This document shows positions 8,233-17,166 of a DNA stretch of 64,000 bases, piece by piece. The translations under genes were made by a program, and so were the position numbers. Each line of letters begins with the position of its first letter. The first letter of the stretch is position 1. Source of the stretch: Pseudactinotalea terrae (GTDB lineage: Bacteria; Actinomycetota; Actinomycetes; Actinomycetales; Beutenbergiaceae); the NCBI RefSeq assembly GCF_009733845.1, contig NZ_WNXZ01000006.1, forward strand, positions 186,001-250,000, in the 5' to 3' direction. The notes under the pieces were generated by a model. That model made no database searches. It was not told where the DNA came from and saw only the letters and a program-made list of their open reading frames with translations.

Positions 8233-9312
8233 TCAGCGCCGCACCGAGAGGCCGAGCCACCCGGCGAGCGCCTCGATCTCCTGCTCGACGGCGGAGCGCA
8301 CCTTCGCGCTCGGCTCACCCTCCCAGTGCACCGCGTTGACCACGAGCACGCCGTCGTCGCGACGGGCGACCGCGTCGAGCTTGCCCACCAGCGCGTCGCC
8401 GTAGAGCATCGGCAGCGCGTAGTAGCCCCATCGGCGTGCGGCTGCCGGCTTGTACATCTCGAGCACGTACTCGAAGCCGAACAGCTCGACGAGGCGCTTG
8501 CGATCGTGGAGCAGCCGGTCGAACGGGGACAGCAGCGCGGCCCGTGGCTCCAGCGGCTGCGCCAGGTAGGTCGGATCGACCCGCCACGTGCCCTTCACGC
8601 CCTCGACGGCGGCTTCCTCACCGGCCTCGCCGACGTGGACCGGCTCCATCGGCTGCTTCGCGGCCTTGGCCCGCGCGATGCCGAGCGCACCGAGGCGGCG
8701 CTCGTCCCGCCGTCGAGCGGCCTCCGCCAGCGGCACCGGCGGCACGTCCGGGTACACGCGCTCGGCGAGATCCCACAGCCGCTCCTTGCCCGAGCGGCCG
8801 GCCACGGCCACGACTCCCTGGGCCACCAGCACCTCGAGCATCTGCGTGACGTTGCGGTCGTTGGTCCAACCGGTCGATCGCCACGGGACCACGCAGGTGT
8901 CCGGCAGCTGGCGCGAGGTGATCGGCCCGAAGTCGCGCAGCCGGGCGACGATGTCGTCGGCGAAGGCCCTGTTCGCCTCCGCCCACTGCGCGATCGCGGT
9001 GCCCTGGTGGCGCTCGGCCCAGCCCGCCATCGACGCCGTGTAGAGCGCGAGATCGGCGGCGGGCCGCAGCAGGGCATCGAGCTCGATGAGCTCGAGCTGC
9101 GCCAGCGCCGCGGCCAGGTCCTCGTGTCGGTAGTCGCCGCCGAGCCGGCTCCACAGGACCAGGTGCGCGCTCGGCGCGATCGCGTTGGTGGGATCGAGCT
9201 GCAGCAGCGTGGCGCGCTCGACGAACGCGAGGAGGGTCGATGGTCGGCTCGCGCCGAGCCACTGGGCGGTCACCGCGATGCGCCTGGCGTCCTGCTTCGA
9301 CAGCTCGTGCAT
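8233..9312 (-). CDS. HTH_42 superfamily DNA glycosylase, AlkX/YcaQ-like
   Basis: A 359-residue winged-helix protein of the HTH_42 superfamily, whose studied members unhook interstrand crosslinks or remove bulky alkyl adducts. The catalytic motif reads Gln38-Leu39-Asp40 (LLQLDPTNA): Q-x-D is the form in YcaQ/AlkX, whereas AlkZ proteins have Q-x-Q. Other conserved parts are HLVLWSRLG, ERLWDLAERVYPD and the C-terminal RRWGYYALPMLYGDALVGKLD block. A TAGGTT box ends five bases before the ATG, so the mRNA may be leaderless. Substrate specificity is inferred. Confidence 0.82.
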   Translation of the reverse strand: MHELSKQDARRIAVTAQWLGASRPSTLLAFVERATLLQLDPTNAIAPSAHLVLWSRLGGDYRHEDLAAALAQLELIELDALLRPAADLALYTASMAGWAERHQGTAIAQWAEANRAFADDIVARLRDFGPITSRQLPDTCVVPWRSTGWTNDRNVTQMLEVLVAQGVVAVAGRSGKERLWDLAERVYPDVPPVPLAEAARRRDERRLGALGIARAKAAKQPMEPVHVGEAGEEAAVEGVKGTWRVDPTYLAQPLEPRAALLSPFDRLLHDRKRLVELFGFEYVLEMYKPAAARRWGYYALPMLYGDALVGKLDAVARRDDGVLVVNAVHWEGEPSAKVRSAVEQEIEALAGWLGLSVRR

Positions 9313-9450
9313 GGCGAGAACCTATGGGGTGCCTGCGACAAGCAGGGCGCACGCAGCGCCGTCGTGCGCCTCGGGGTGGGGGATGCCCCCGGTGAGGATG
9401 GGGACAAACCAGGATGCCGGATCGGTGCTGGGGCGATTACGGTTTCTGCC

Positions 9451-10821
9451 ATGGCCCCCTCCTTGACCGAGCGCGCTCAGGCGGCGGTCGAGAACCTGCA
9501 CGTGCCGGTGAGGACGATCGACCGGGTGTTCACGGGGTTCGCCACCCTCGCAGCGGCCTGGCTCGCGTTCCTGCTGATCTACCAGCTGGCCACCGAGGGC
9601 TGGACCAGCCTGTGGGCCTTCCTGCCGTTCTGGTTGCTCGTGACCTACCTGATCCTGCCGCGCATCCACTCGTTGCTGTCGCGCATCTACCTGCCCGACT
9701 ATTTCATCGGCCGCACCCGCACCCGCGAGGGCGTGCTCGGTGACCCGGTGAACCTGGCGCTGCTCGGCCAGGAGGACCAGATCCACGCCGCGATGCTGCG
9801 CGCCGGCTGGCACCGTGCCGACGAGCTCAACCTCTTCACCGGCTGGCGCACCGTGCGCGCGACGCTGAGTCGCCGCTCCTACGCCGAGGCGCCGGTGAGC
9901 CCGCTGTTCCTGTTCGGCCGCCGGCAGGCCTTCACCTACCAGCAGGAGGTCGAGGGCAACCCCGCCAAGCGGCACCACGTGCGGTTCTGGCCGACGCCGG
10001 ACGGCTGGCTGCTCCCCGGGGGTCGCCGTGTCGAGTGGCTCGCCGCGGGGACGTTCGACCGTGCGGTCGGGCTGTCGCTGTTCACCGGCCAGATCACGCA
10101 CCGCATCGACGCCGACATCGACGCCGAGCGCGACCACATCATCGCGACGCTGACCGCACCCGCGGCGGGCAACGAGGGCGTGGGCGTCGAGCACCTGCGG
10201 CACTTCTCCTCCGGCTACCACCACCGCAACGGCGGCGGCGACCACATCACCACCGACGGCGACATGCCGATCATCGACGTGCGGTCGCTCGCCACGCCGT
10301 CCGAGAAGCTCCAGGCGCAGATCGACGTCGACCACGAGGAGGCCGCCTACCTGCGGCCGGTCCCGCTGACGGTCGCGTTCGCCGTCGGGCTCGTGCTGGT
10401 CCGGGCGATCGTGGGTCTGTTCAGCCTCGCCTGGACGGTGCCGCCGGACGGCGGCGGGCTGCTCGACATCCCCCTCGTCGTCGACTGGCTCGACGGCGGC
10501 CTGCCGTTGGGTGTCCTCGTCGGCATCAGCCACGGGCTGCTGATCGCCTACTACGTGCTCTTCGGGGTGCTCGGCGTCCTCGTGTACCGCGGGCACCGCT
10601 GGGCGCGGACGGCGGCGCTGCTGCTCAGCACGCTCGGCGTCATCGTGTGGGCGGTCCTGTGGTGGCTGGGCGACCTGCGCGGCGCCACCGTGATCAGCCT
10701 GCTCGGCACGGCGCTGGAGATCCTCGCGATCCTCGCGCTCTCCAGCGACACCGCCCGCATCTACGTGGGCAGCCGACCCGGTGAGCCCGAGCGCGACACC
10801 AGCGGCGATGTCACAGGATGA
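9451..10821 (+). CDS. LssY C-terminal domain membrane protein
   Basis: A 456-residue protein with two N-terminal membrane helices, a central soluble LssY_C-like domain (DEINLF-type segment ADELNLFTG, FGRRQAFTYQQE, KRHHVRFWPT, THRIDADIDAERDHI) and four C-terminal helices. LssY_C domains occur in type I secretion-linked and DedA-type proteins but have no known activity. A TACGGT box (9438-9443) ends seven bases before the ATG, consistent with a leaderless transcript. The last 11 bases overlap the convergent phosphatase gene. Confidence 0.75.
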   Translation: MAPSLTERAQAAVENLHVPVRTIDRVFTGFATLAAAWLAFLLIYQLATEGWTSLWAFLPFWLLVTYLILPRIHSLLSRIYLPDYFIGRTRTREGVLGDPVNLALLGQEDQIHAAMLRAGWHRADELNLFTGWRTVRATLSRRSYAEAPVSPLFLFGRRQAFTYQQEVEGNPAKRHHVRFWPTPDGWLLPGGRRVEWLAAGTFDRAVGLSLFTGQITHRIDADIDAERDHIIATLTAPAAGNEGVGVEHLRHFSSGYHHRNGGGDHITTDGDMPIIDVRSLATPSEKLQAQIDVDHEEAAYLRPVPLTVAFAVGLVLVRAIVGLFSLAWTVPPDGGGLLDIPLVVDWLDGGLPLGVLVGISHGLLIAYYVLFGVLGVLVYRGHRWARTAALLLSTLGVIVWAVLWWLGDLRGATVISLLGTALEILAILALSSDTARIYVGSRPGEPERDTSGDVTG

Positions 10822-11965
10822 ACCACACCGCCAGTGCCACCAGCACCAGCAACGCCGAGGCCAGGGCCGCCGGGAGCAGCGAGTCCGGCTGACTCTCGGC
10901 GGGATCCTGCCGGGTGCTCTCGACGGCGGGGCTCGGCTCGCGCGGCACGCTCGCCGTCGGCTCGGGCTCGGGCTCGGGCGCTGCCGCTGATGCGGGCTCC
11001 TCGTCGGCGCCGTCGTCCGGCAGCGGCTCCGACTCGGGCTCCGGCTCTGGCTCTGGCTCCGGCTCGGGCTCGGGCTCGGGCCCGTGCTCGCCGATCGTCT
11101 CGCGCACGATCAGCGGGGCGAGCGCGGGCAGGGTCTCGTGCAGCGCGGCGCTCGCGGGCTCGGACAGGTCGAGCCCGTCGACCACGGCACCAGCGAGCAG
11201 GGCGGAGGCGGCCACGGCCGCCTCGCCGTCGGCGACGACATCGGCCACGATCACCGTGACGTTGTCGCGCGTGCCCACCCGCAGCGCGGCGTCGATGAGG
11301 CGGTCGGCCGCCTCCTCGCGGTCGGGATCGGCGAGAACCTCGCCGATCTCCTCGGGCGCGAGGTAGTCGGACAGGCCGTCGCTGCACAGCAGCAGCCGGT
11401 CACCCGGCTCGATCTCGAGCGCGATGACGTCGAGGTCCGGACCGCCGGGCTGGTCGTCGAGCGAGCGCAGCAGCATCGCCCGGTACGGGTGCGTGCGCGC
11501 CTTCTCGGGGGTGAGCTGGCCGGTGTCGACCAGCCGCTGCACGTGGGTGTGGTCCGTGGTCACCTGGTAGAGCGAGGAGCCGCGCAGCGCGTACACGCGG
11601 GAGTCCCCGATGTGCCCGACCGTCACGTGATCGCCGTGCCCGACGACTGCCAGCAGCGTGGTGCCCATCGACTCGAGCATCGGGTCGGCGTCCGACATCT
11701 GCTGCAGCGCGGACCGGGTGGACCTGCCGGCGCGAGTGATGCGGGCGGCGACATCCTCGGTGCCCGCGGGATCGCCGTCGGGCACGTCATCGGTGAGCTG
11801 CGCGAACACGCGCGTGGCCACGGTCGAGGCGACCTCGCCGGCGGCGTGGCCGCCCATGCCGTCGGCGAGCACGAGCAGCTGCGGGCTGGCCAGCGCCGAA
11901 TCCTCGTTGTTGGTGCGCACGGTGCCCAGGTCGGAGCGCACGGCGAAGCGGAAGGTCAGCTCCAT
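10811..11965 (-). CDS. PP2C-family serine/threonine protein phosphatase with C-terminal membrane anchor
   Basis: A Mn/Mg-dependent phosphatase of about 384 residues. Motifs in order: VRTNNEDSA, LVLADGMGGHAAGEVA, HIGDSRVYALR, LLLCSDGLSDYL and RDNVTVIVADV, supplying all metal-binding aspartates. After residue 250 comes a low-complexity linker with tandem Glu-Pro dipeptides (about 11018-11085), then one membrane helix (LLPAALASALLVLVALAVWF). It resembles PstP, which opposes PknA/PknB kinases in cell-wall control, but lacks the extracellular part and no kinase is adjacent. A GTG at 11968 is an alternative start. Confidence 0.88.
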   Translation of the reverse strand: MELTFRFAVRSDLGTVRTNNEDSALASPQLLVLADGMGGHAAGEVASTVATRVFAQLTDDVPDGDPAGTEDVAARITRAGRSTRSALQQMSDADPMLESMGTTLLAVVGHGDHVTVGHIGDSRVYALRGSSLYQVTTDHTHVQRLVDTGQLTPEKARTHPYRAMLLRSLDDQPGGPDLDVIALEIEPGDRLLLCSDGLSDYLAPEEIGEVLADPDREEAADRLIDAALRVGTRDNVTVIVADVVADGEAAVAASALLAGAVVDGLDLSEPASAALHETLPALAPLIVRETIGEHGPEPEPEPEPEPEPEPESEPLPDDGADEEPASAAAPEPEPEPTASVPREPSPAVESTRQDPAESQPDSLLPAALASALLVLVALAVWFIL

Positions 11966-12023
11966 CACTCGCCTCTCGCCTTCGTCCCCCGGCTTCGCTG
12001 GACGTCCTCACGATAGTGCCGAT

Positions 12024-14720
12024 TCATACGGCGTTCTGCTTCTGGAGGTGACGGAGCGCGACCCATCCGAGCGGCACCCGGATGTAGAGGGTGAGGACGC
12101 GGTAGATCAGCACGGTGGGGAGCGCCGCAGCGGTGGCGATGCCGGCCGTGCGCAGCCCCGTGGTGAGCGCGGTCTCGACACCACCCATACCGCCGGGGGT
12201 GGGGACCGCGGACCCGATCGCGGTGCCGGTGAGGTAGATGACGGCGAGAGTCGTCAGCGGCAACGACTGCCCGAAGGCGGCCAGGGTGGCACCGAACGCC
12301 GCCAGGTAGCCCGCCGTCATGATGATGTTGCCGCCGATGCCCATCAGCAGCCGGCTCGGCTGGCCGAGCACCCAGATCAGCCGGGGCAGGACCTGTCGCA
12401 GGGTGGGGCGGGTCTTGGCGATCAGCCAGCGGCGCAGCTGCGGGATCGCGAACAGCACGCCGATGATCACGATCGCGATGAGCAGGATCACCACGATCGT
12501 GCCCGAGGGCAGCGACGCGAGCGCGCCCTGGCTGCCGGTGAGCAGCGCGATCGCGATCAGCATCAGCACGGTGGTGACGAACTGCGACACCTGCAGCAGC
12601 GCGACCGTGGCCACCGCCATCGGCGTCTCGACGCCACGCTTGGTCATGAAGCGCAGGTTCAGCGCGGCGGGACCCACGCCGGCCGGGGCGACGATGCCGA
12701 TCACCGAGGCCGCGACCTGCACGAGCGTGGTGCGCCACAGGCCCAGCTTCTCGGGCGAGAACGCCACCAGTCCCAGCGCCGATCCGACGTACGTGGTCAG
12801 CCCGAGACCGAACGCCGCGAGCAGCCACATCGCGTTCGCGTTGGCGGCGTAGGTGAGGATCTCGCGGAAGTTGACGGCTGTCAGCAGCACCCAGCCGGCG
12901 GCGACCGCCACGATGATCGTGACGATCGTGCGGGGCCGGAACCGGGTGAGCTGCATCGGCTGCACCGCGGACTCGGACTCCGGCAGGTACGTGACCAGCT
13001 TGTTCCGCAGGTCGCGCATCACGGTCTTGTCCTTGCGTGCCTCCACCTGCGTCTCGGGCGGCAGCGCCACGGTCTGCAGCAGCGGCGCGAGCGCGGCGAG
13101 GTGGCCGGTGCCCAGCGCGCGAGCTGCGGCCTCGCACGCTCGTTCCGCCCCGACCCGCACCGCGAACAGGGTGAGCATCTGGATCTCGTCGATGCGACGG
13201 GACAGCGTGGAGGAGGCGATGTCGCCCTGCTCCCAGCCGTTGATGTACACGGTGCCCTCGTCGGGGCCGTCGCCCACGAGCAGCACGGTCTCGGAGGAGA
13301 GGTTGCGGTGCGAGAGGCCGGCGGCGTGGGCACGCCCGAGCTGCTCCCAGGCGTTGTCCATCACCTCGTCGGTGACGCGCTCGATCGTGTAGTCCGAGAG
13401 GTTCTGGCCGCCGTCGATGTGCTCCCCGAGCAGCACGATCGACTCGTCGGAGCGCGCGATGCCCCGCAGCTGCGGGTTGTTCACGCCGGCGGCGGAGGCG
13501 GCGTAGGTCATCAGCACCGCGCGGTCGGCGGCCTGCCGCAGCGAGACGGCGTTGCGCCGTCCGAACCCGCGGAGCCGGACGGCGTTCCACAGCCAGGCGA
13601 GCAGACCGATCACCTGCCGGTCGCGGTCCAGGACCACGGCGTCCCACCGCTCGCCGTCGCGGTCCAGCACCGCGTAGACGCGGTTGAAGCCCTCGCGCTC
13701 GATCGCGACCGTGGCCGACTCGGGGAGAACGGCCGCGATCCCGCGCAGCGCGGTGTCGGTCATCGGCTCCTGCGTGGCGCGCGTCGGTTCCTGGGAAGCG
13801 CCGGGATCCAGCGTGACCCTCGGGATCGGCGCGGTCGTGACCTCCGGCTCCAACGGGTCCGGCCGGGTGTCCTTGGTCGTGTACCCGATCTCGGTCGAGC
13901 TGTCGATGGTCTCGACCCGCATGTGCTCGACGTCGCCCGTGCCACCCATCCGGACCACGCTGACCGGGTCGACGCCGGCCCTCCTGATCGCCTTGACGAG
14001 GTCCTCGCCGTGCACGCGCTCGGACAGCACACCGAAGAGGTAGCGGCCGCCAAGACCCACGGCGCGGCCGATCAGCACCGAGACGAGACCACCGACGATC
14101 GTCGAGGTACCGGTGATCACCGCGACCACCAGCACGATCCAGAGCAGGTTCCAGGAGATCGCCACGATCCGGCTGCGGTCACGGGTGCCGGTGGCGGTCA
14201 GCAGTGCCGAGAGGGCCGCGACCGTCGGGGTGATCGTGATGACCCACTGGCCCGAGCCGTCGAGATCGACCTGCCACACGCGCAGCTCGTCCACGAGCAC
14301 CGTGGGGGCGTGCTCGAGCACCAACCACGAGATCAGCACGGCGAGGATCGCGGCCACGACGGCGGCGCCCAGCGCCTCGAGCACCGCCCGCGGGTTGCGC
14401 CGGATCAGCCGCTCGACGATCACGACCACCGGGAGGATCAGCGTCAGCCAGCCCTCGATCACGTTGACCGGGAGCAGCAGGATGTTGCTGATCACCTCGA
14501 TGATCGTCTGCAACGGGGACGCCTCGATGTCGTCGATCACGCCCGTCGTGGTGCGGCTCGCGTAGATGCCGAGCACGAGCACAGCGGCGATCCCGACGAC
14601 CGAGACGAGCATGAGCACGAGGTCGGCCGGTCGGCGCACTCGGCGAGGCGGAAGATCGACCACGCGCGCCTTGCCGGGGGTGCGCGTGGGCGCGTGATGC
14701 GGCGCACCCGACCCGGACAT
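12024..14720 (-). CDS. Flippase-like (UPF0104/LPG_synthase_TM) protein with degenerate kinase-like domain
   Basis: An 898-residue membrane protein. Residues 1-250 hold an N-terminal multi-helix segment; about 330-600 form a kinase-like cytosolic domain in which the catalytic loop reads HRNLSSETVLL (Asn where kinases have Asp) and the following metal motif reads YINGWEQGD (no DFG); about 610-890 form the UPF0104 transporter-like domain (VAPAGVGPAALNLR, VPTPGGMGGVETAL). UPF0104 domains flip or transfer on lipids such as lysyl-phosphatidylglycerol. A TACTAT box ending seven bases before the ATG at 14720 supports this start over an in-frame GTG at 14741. Confidence 0.8.
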   Translation of the reverse strand: MSGSGAPHHAPTRTPGKARVVDLPPRRVRRPADLVLMLVSVVGIAAVLVLGIYASRTTTGVIDDIEASPLQTIIEVISNILLLPVNVIEGWLTLILPVVVIVERLIRRNPRAVLEALGAAVVAAILAVLISWLVLEHAPTVLVDELRVWQVDLDGSGQWVITITPTVAALSALLTATGTRDRSRIVAISWNLLWIVLVVAVITGTSTIVGGLVSVLIGRAVGLGGRYLFGVLSERVHGEDLVKAIRRAGVDPVSVVRMGGTGDVEHMRVETIDSSTEIGYTTKDTRPDPLEPEVTTAPIPRVTLDPGASQEPTRATQEPMTDTALRGIAAVLPESATVAIEREGFNRVYAVLDRDGERWDAVVLDRDRQVIGLLAWLWNAVRLRGFGRRNAVSLRQAADRAVLMTYAASAAGVNNPQLRGIARSDESIVLLGEHIDGGQNLSDYTIERVTDEVMDNAWEQLGRAHAAGLSHRNLSSETVLLVGDGPDEGTVYINGWEQGDIASSTLSRRIDEIQMLTLFAVRVGAERACEAAARALGTGHLAALAPLLQTVALPPETQVEARKDKTVMRDLRNKLVTYLPESESAVQPMQLTRFRPRTIVTIIVAVAAGWVLLTAVNFREILTYAANANAMWLLAAFGLGLTTYVGSALGLVAFSPEKLGLWRTTLVQVAASVIGIVAPAGVGPAALNLRFMTKRGVETPMAVATVALLQVSQFVTTVLMLIAIALLTGSQGALASLPSGTIVVILLIAIVIIGVLFAIPQLRRWLIAKTRPTLRQVLPRLIWVLGQPSRLLMGIGGNIIMTAGYLAAFGATLAAFGQSLPLTTLAVIYLTGTAIGSAVPTPGGMGGVETALTTGLRTAGIATAAALPTVLIYRVLTLYIRVPLGWVALRHLQKQNAV

Positions 14721-14780
14721 GTCACCGATAGTAGGTTGCACCGCCTGCGGACCCGCGCCTGATATGCGGGGTGTGGCCGT

Positions 14781-15437
14781 TCAGGGACGGGGAGAAGGAC
14801 CCGTCGGCGCGGCCGGGAGCAAGCGATCGGCCAGGGCAGCGAGGGCGAACAGCAGCAGGAACAGCAGGGTCACGCCGGCCGCGTTGAGCAGGGTGCGGGG
14901 ATAGCCGAGGGTGCCCACATCGATGAACGGGTAGGGGTACCAGCCGTTGATCTCACCCATGAGAAGCGTGTATCCGAGCCACAGAACCGGCCAGATCAGG
15001 GCCAGGCCGATCGTCCGGGCCGTGATCCGCGGGCGCGGTCCGAGCAGCAGCCAGCCCACGAACGCCAGCAGTGGCACGACCACGTGCAGCAGCAGGTCGG
15101 CCATCGCATCGGCGCCCTCGAGATCCAGCAGCGGCCGCAGCAGGAAGAAGTGGACCAGGCCGGTCACCGTGATCGCGATCACGGCGTCGAGGCGCAGCAC
15201 CCGGAAGCCACGACCGTCGGCGTCGGGTCGGCGCAGGAGGATCCCGGAGACCACGGCGACCGCGATGTTCGACTGGATCGTGAAGTAGCTGACGAGCCGC
15301 AGCAGTCTCGTGGCGAGCGGTGGCATGTCGGCGTCGTCGAGGACCCGACCGCCCTGCACCACGAGCACCGCCTGCAGCACCAGTGCCGCCAGCACGACCA
15401 CGAAGGTGACGCCGTGCCACACCCGCGCGCGATTCAT
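14781..15437 (-). CDS. Pr6Pr family membrane protein
   Basis: A 218-residue integral membrane protein with six predicted helices and the family features SYFTIQSNIAVAV, HFFLLRPLL, LLLHVVVPLLAFVGWLL and GWYPYPFIDV. The Pr6Pr (FAR-17a/AIG1-like) family includes related eukaryotic hydrolases of fatty-acid esters, but bacterial members have no demonstrated function. A TAGCGT box lies eight bases before the ATG. It ends 60 bases from the divergent start region of the flippase gene. Confidence 0.75.
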   Translation of the reverse strand: MNRARVWHGVTFVVVLAALVLQAVLVVQGGRVLDDADMPPLATRLLRLVSYFTIQSNIAVAVVSGILLRRPDADGRGFRVLRLDAVIAITVTGLVHFFLLRPLLDLEGADAMADLLLHVVVPLLAFVGWLLLGPRPRITARTIGLALIWPVLWLGYTLLMGEINGWYPYPFIDVGTLGYPRTLLNAAGVTLLFLLLFALAALADRLLPAAPTGPSPRP

Positions 15438-15492
15438 GAGGCGTCACGCTATCGGTGCGAACGCTGACCGCGATAGGGCGTGCCACCGTGCG

Positions 15493-16023
15493 CTACAGCT
15501 CGAACGAGACCAGTAGCTTGCGCAGCAGGCCGGCCAGCTGCGTGCGCTCGGCCGGGGTGAGCGCGGCCAGGATGCGCTCCTCGTTCGCCATGTGCGCGGC
15601 CATCGCCTTCCCGGTGAGGGCGAGCCCGGCATCGGTGAGCTCCACCGGCAGGGAGCGGGCGTCCCCCTCCGAGACGGCGCGCCGCACCAGCCCCATCTCG
15701 GCGAGCCGGTCCACGCGCTTGGTGACGGCCCCGCTCGTGATCATCATCCGCGTCCCGAGCTGCGTGGGCGTCAGCCGGTAGGGCGGTCCGTTGCGCCGCA
15801 CCGTGACCAGCAGGTCGAAGTCGCCCTCGCCGAGACCGAAGGTGGCGTACCGCTCCCGCAGCCTGACGTCGATCGCGCGCGAGGCGCGGCTGATCCGCCC
15901 GACGACGGCGATGGGCGAGGGATCGAGGTCAGGGCGCTCGCGGCGCCACTGCTCGATGACCTCGTCCACGAAGTCCGCAGTGCCTTCGCCTGCCCTGCCG
16001 TCATCGGCGTCGGTGCGACCCAT
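15493..16023 (-). CDS. MarR family transcriptional regulator, divergent from EamA transporter
   Basis: A 176-residue winged-helix repressor with LTPTQLGTRMMITSGAVTKRV as the recognition region and SEGDARSLPVELTDAGLALTGKAM as the wing. The ATG at 16023 lies seven bases after a TATAGT box on the minus strand, so the mRNA is probably leaderless. The intergenic region shared with the EamA transporter carries two palindromes that are the likely operators for this protein, making it an autoregulated repressor of the exporter. Confidence 0.88.
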   Translation of the reverse strand: MGRTDADDGRAGEGTADFVDEVIEQWRRERPDLDPSPIAVVGRISRASRAIDVRLRERYATFGLGEGDFDLLVTVRRNGPPYRLTPTQLGTRMMITSGAVTKRVDRLAEMGLVRRAVSEGDARSLPVELTDAGLALTGKAMAAHMANEERILAALTPAERTQLAGLLRKLLVSFEL

Positions 16024-16026
16024 GGC

Positions 16027-16070
16027 TTGGACTATATCTTCCGCGGAAGGTACATTGTCTTCCGTGGAAG
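16027..16070. promoter_or_regulatory. Divergent MarR/EamA promoter with two palindromic operators
   Basis: Two near-identical palindromes, CTTCCGCGGAAG (16038-16049, perfect) and CTTCCGTGGAAG (16059-16070), have centres 21 bases apart, two helical turns. The plus-strand promoter reads TTGGAC (16027-16032), 18 bases, TACATT (16051-16056), with one operator in the spacer and one just after the -10 box. The minus-strand -10 is TATAGT (16036-16031). The second palindrome also contains the GGAAGG ribosome site of the transporter gene. Confidence 0.8.
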
Positions 16071-16078
16071 GTAACTCG

Positions 16079-16960
16079 ATGCGCGCCGCTCTCATGGCCG
16101 CCTTCGCAGCCGCCGCATGGGGAACGACCTACGTGGTCACGGGTGCGCTCCTGCCCCCGGACCGGCCGCTGTTCTCGGCTGCCATCCGCGCGCTGCCGAT
16201 CGGTCTCGTCATGCTCGCGTGGCGCCGCCGGCTGCCTCAGGGGCGCTGGTGGTGGCGCACCGCCGTGCTCGCGCTGTGCACGATCGGGCTGTTCTTCCCG
16301 CTGCTCTTCCTCGGGGCATACCTGCTGCCCGGCGGGCTGGCCTCCACGCTGCAGGCCGCCTCGCCCCTGGTGGTGATGGCGATCGCGTGGCCGCTGCTCA
16401 AGGAGCGGCCCACCGCCCTCCGTGTCGCGGCCGCCCTGATCGGGCTGGTCGGTGTCGCCCTGCTCGTGCTCAGGTCCCCGACGACGCTGCCCCTGTGGGG
16501 CGTCCTCGCGGCGCTGGCCTCGATGCTGATCTCGGCGCTGGGGTTCGTGCTCGTCAAGCGCTGGCCCGCACCCACCGACATGATCACGATGACCTCCTGG
16601 CAGCTCGTCATGGGCGGCCTGGTGCTCGTGCCGGTCGCGCTGATCGTCGAAGGCGCGCCGCCTGCCATCGACCTGCCCGCCGCGCTCGGCTACCTCTGGA
16701 TCGCCGTCGCGGGCACCGGGGTGGCGTACGTCTGCTGGTTCACCGGGCTCAAGCACCTCCCGGCCGCCGCCGTCTCGCTCATCGGCCTGGTCAACCCCGT
16801 GGTCGCTACCGTGCTCGGCGTCATCGTCCTGCACGAGGCCTTCGGCCCGATGCAGGCCCTCGGTGCCGGGCTCGTGCTCGGGAGTGTGGTGCTGGGGCAG
16901 CCTGCCGTGGCCGAACGGCTCCGACGGCGTCGGGCGCCCGAGGTCGCCACAGCCGCCTGA
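16079..16960 (+). CDS. EamA/DMT-family transporter
   Basis: A 293-residue inner-membrane protein with ten predicted helices arranged as two EamA repeats (about 5-130 and 145-275), typical of drug/metabolite exporters such as YdcZ/RhaT relatives. Recognisable blocks are AWGTTYVVTGALLPPDRPLF, LASTLQAASPLVVMAIAWPLL and AAAVSLIGLVNPVVATVLGV. The substrate is unknown; control by the divergent MarR protein suggests efflux of an aromatic or toxic compound. The ATG has a GGAAGG site eight bases upstream. Confidence 0.85.
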   Translation: MRAALMAAFAAAAWGTTYVVTGALLPPDRPLFSAAIRALPIGLVMLAWRRRLPQGRWWWRTAVLALCTIGLFFPLLFLGAYLLPGGLASTLQAASPLVVMAIAWPLLKERPTALRVAAALIGLVGVALLVLRSPTTLPLWGVLAALASMLISALGFVLVKRWPAPTDMITMTSWQLVMGGLVLVPVALIVEGAPPAIDLPAALGYLWIAVAGTGVAYVCWFTGLKHLPAAAVSLIGLVNPVVATVLGVIVLHEAFGPMQALGAGLVLGSVVLGQPAVAERLRRRRAPEVATAA

Positions 16961-17036
16961 CTCCCGCCCGCAGCCCCATCCCGCGCGCGGCCCCACCCGC
17001 CCGCAGGCCCGCCCCGGCCGTAGCCCCGCCCCCGCC

Positions 17037-17110
17037 CGCCGAGTTCGCGGACGATCGTCGAGTTCGCTTGGTGCTCCCGACGAGCTCGGCGTTCTGCACC
17101 GAACTGGGCG
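17037..17110. repeat. Mirrored-word intergenic element A
   Basis: Four 11-base copies of the word CGCCGAGTTCG: direct at 17037-17047 and 17056-17066 (CGTCGAGTTCG), inverted at 17081-17091 (CGCCGAGCTCG on the minus strand) and 17100-17110 (CGCCCAGTTCG on the minus strand). The step is 19 bases on both sides and both pairs share the centre 17073.5. It lies downstream of the EamA gene and upstream of the DGPF genes. Confidence 0.7.
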
Positions 17111-17166
17111 CTCTCCCGCGGTGGCCTTCGCCTGACCGCCCGCGTGCTGGAGGGATGCGCGCGTGT

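Noticed and set aside
11018-11085. Tandem CGGGCT/CGGCTC-type repeats that look like a DNA repeat element.
   Set aside because: They encode the Glu-Pro low-complexity linker of the PP2C protein in frame and are explained by that.
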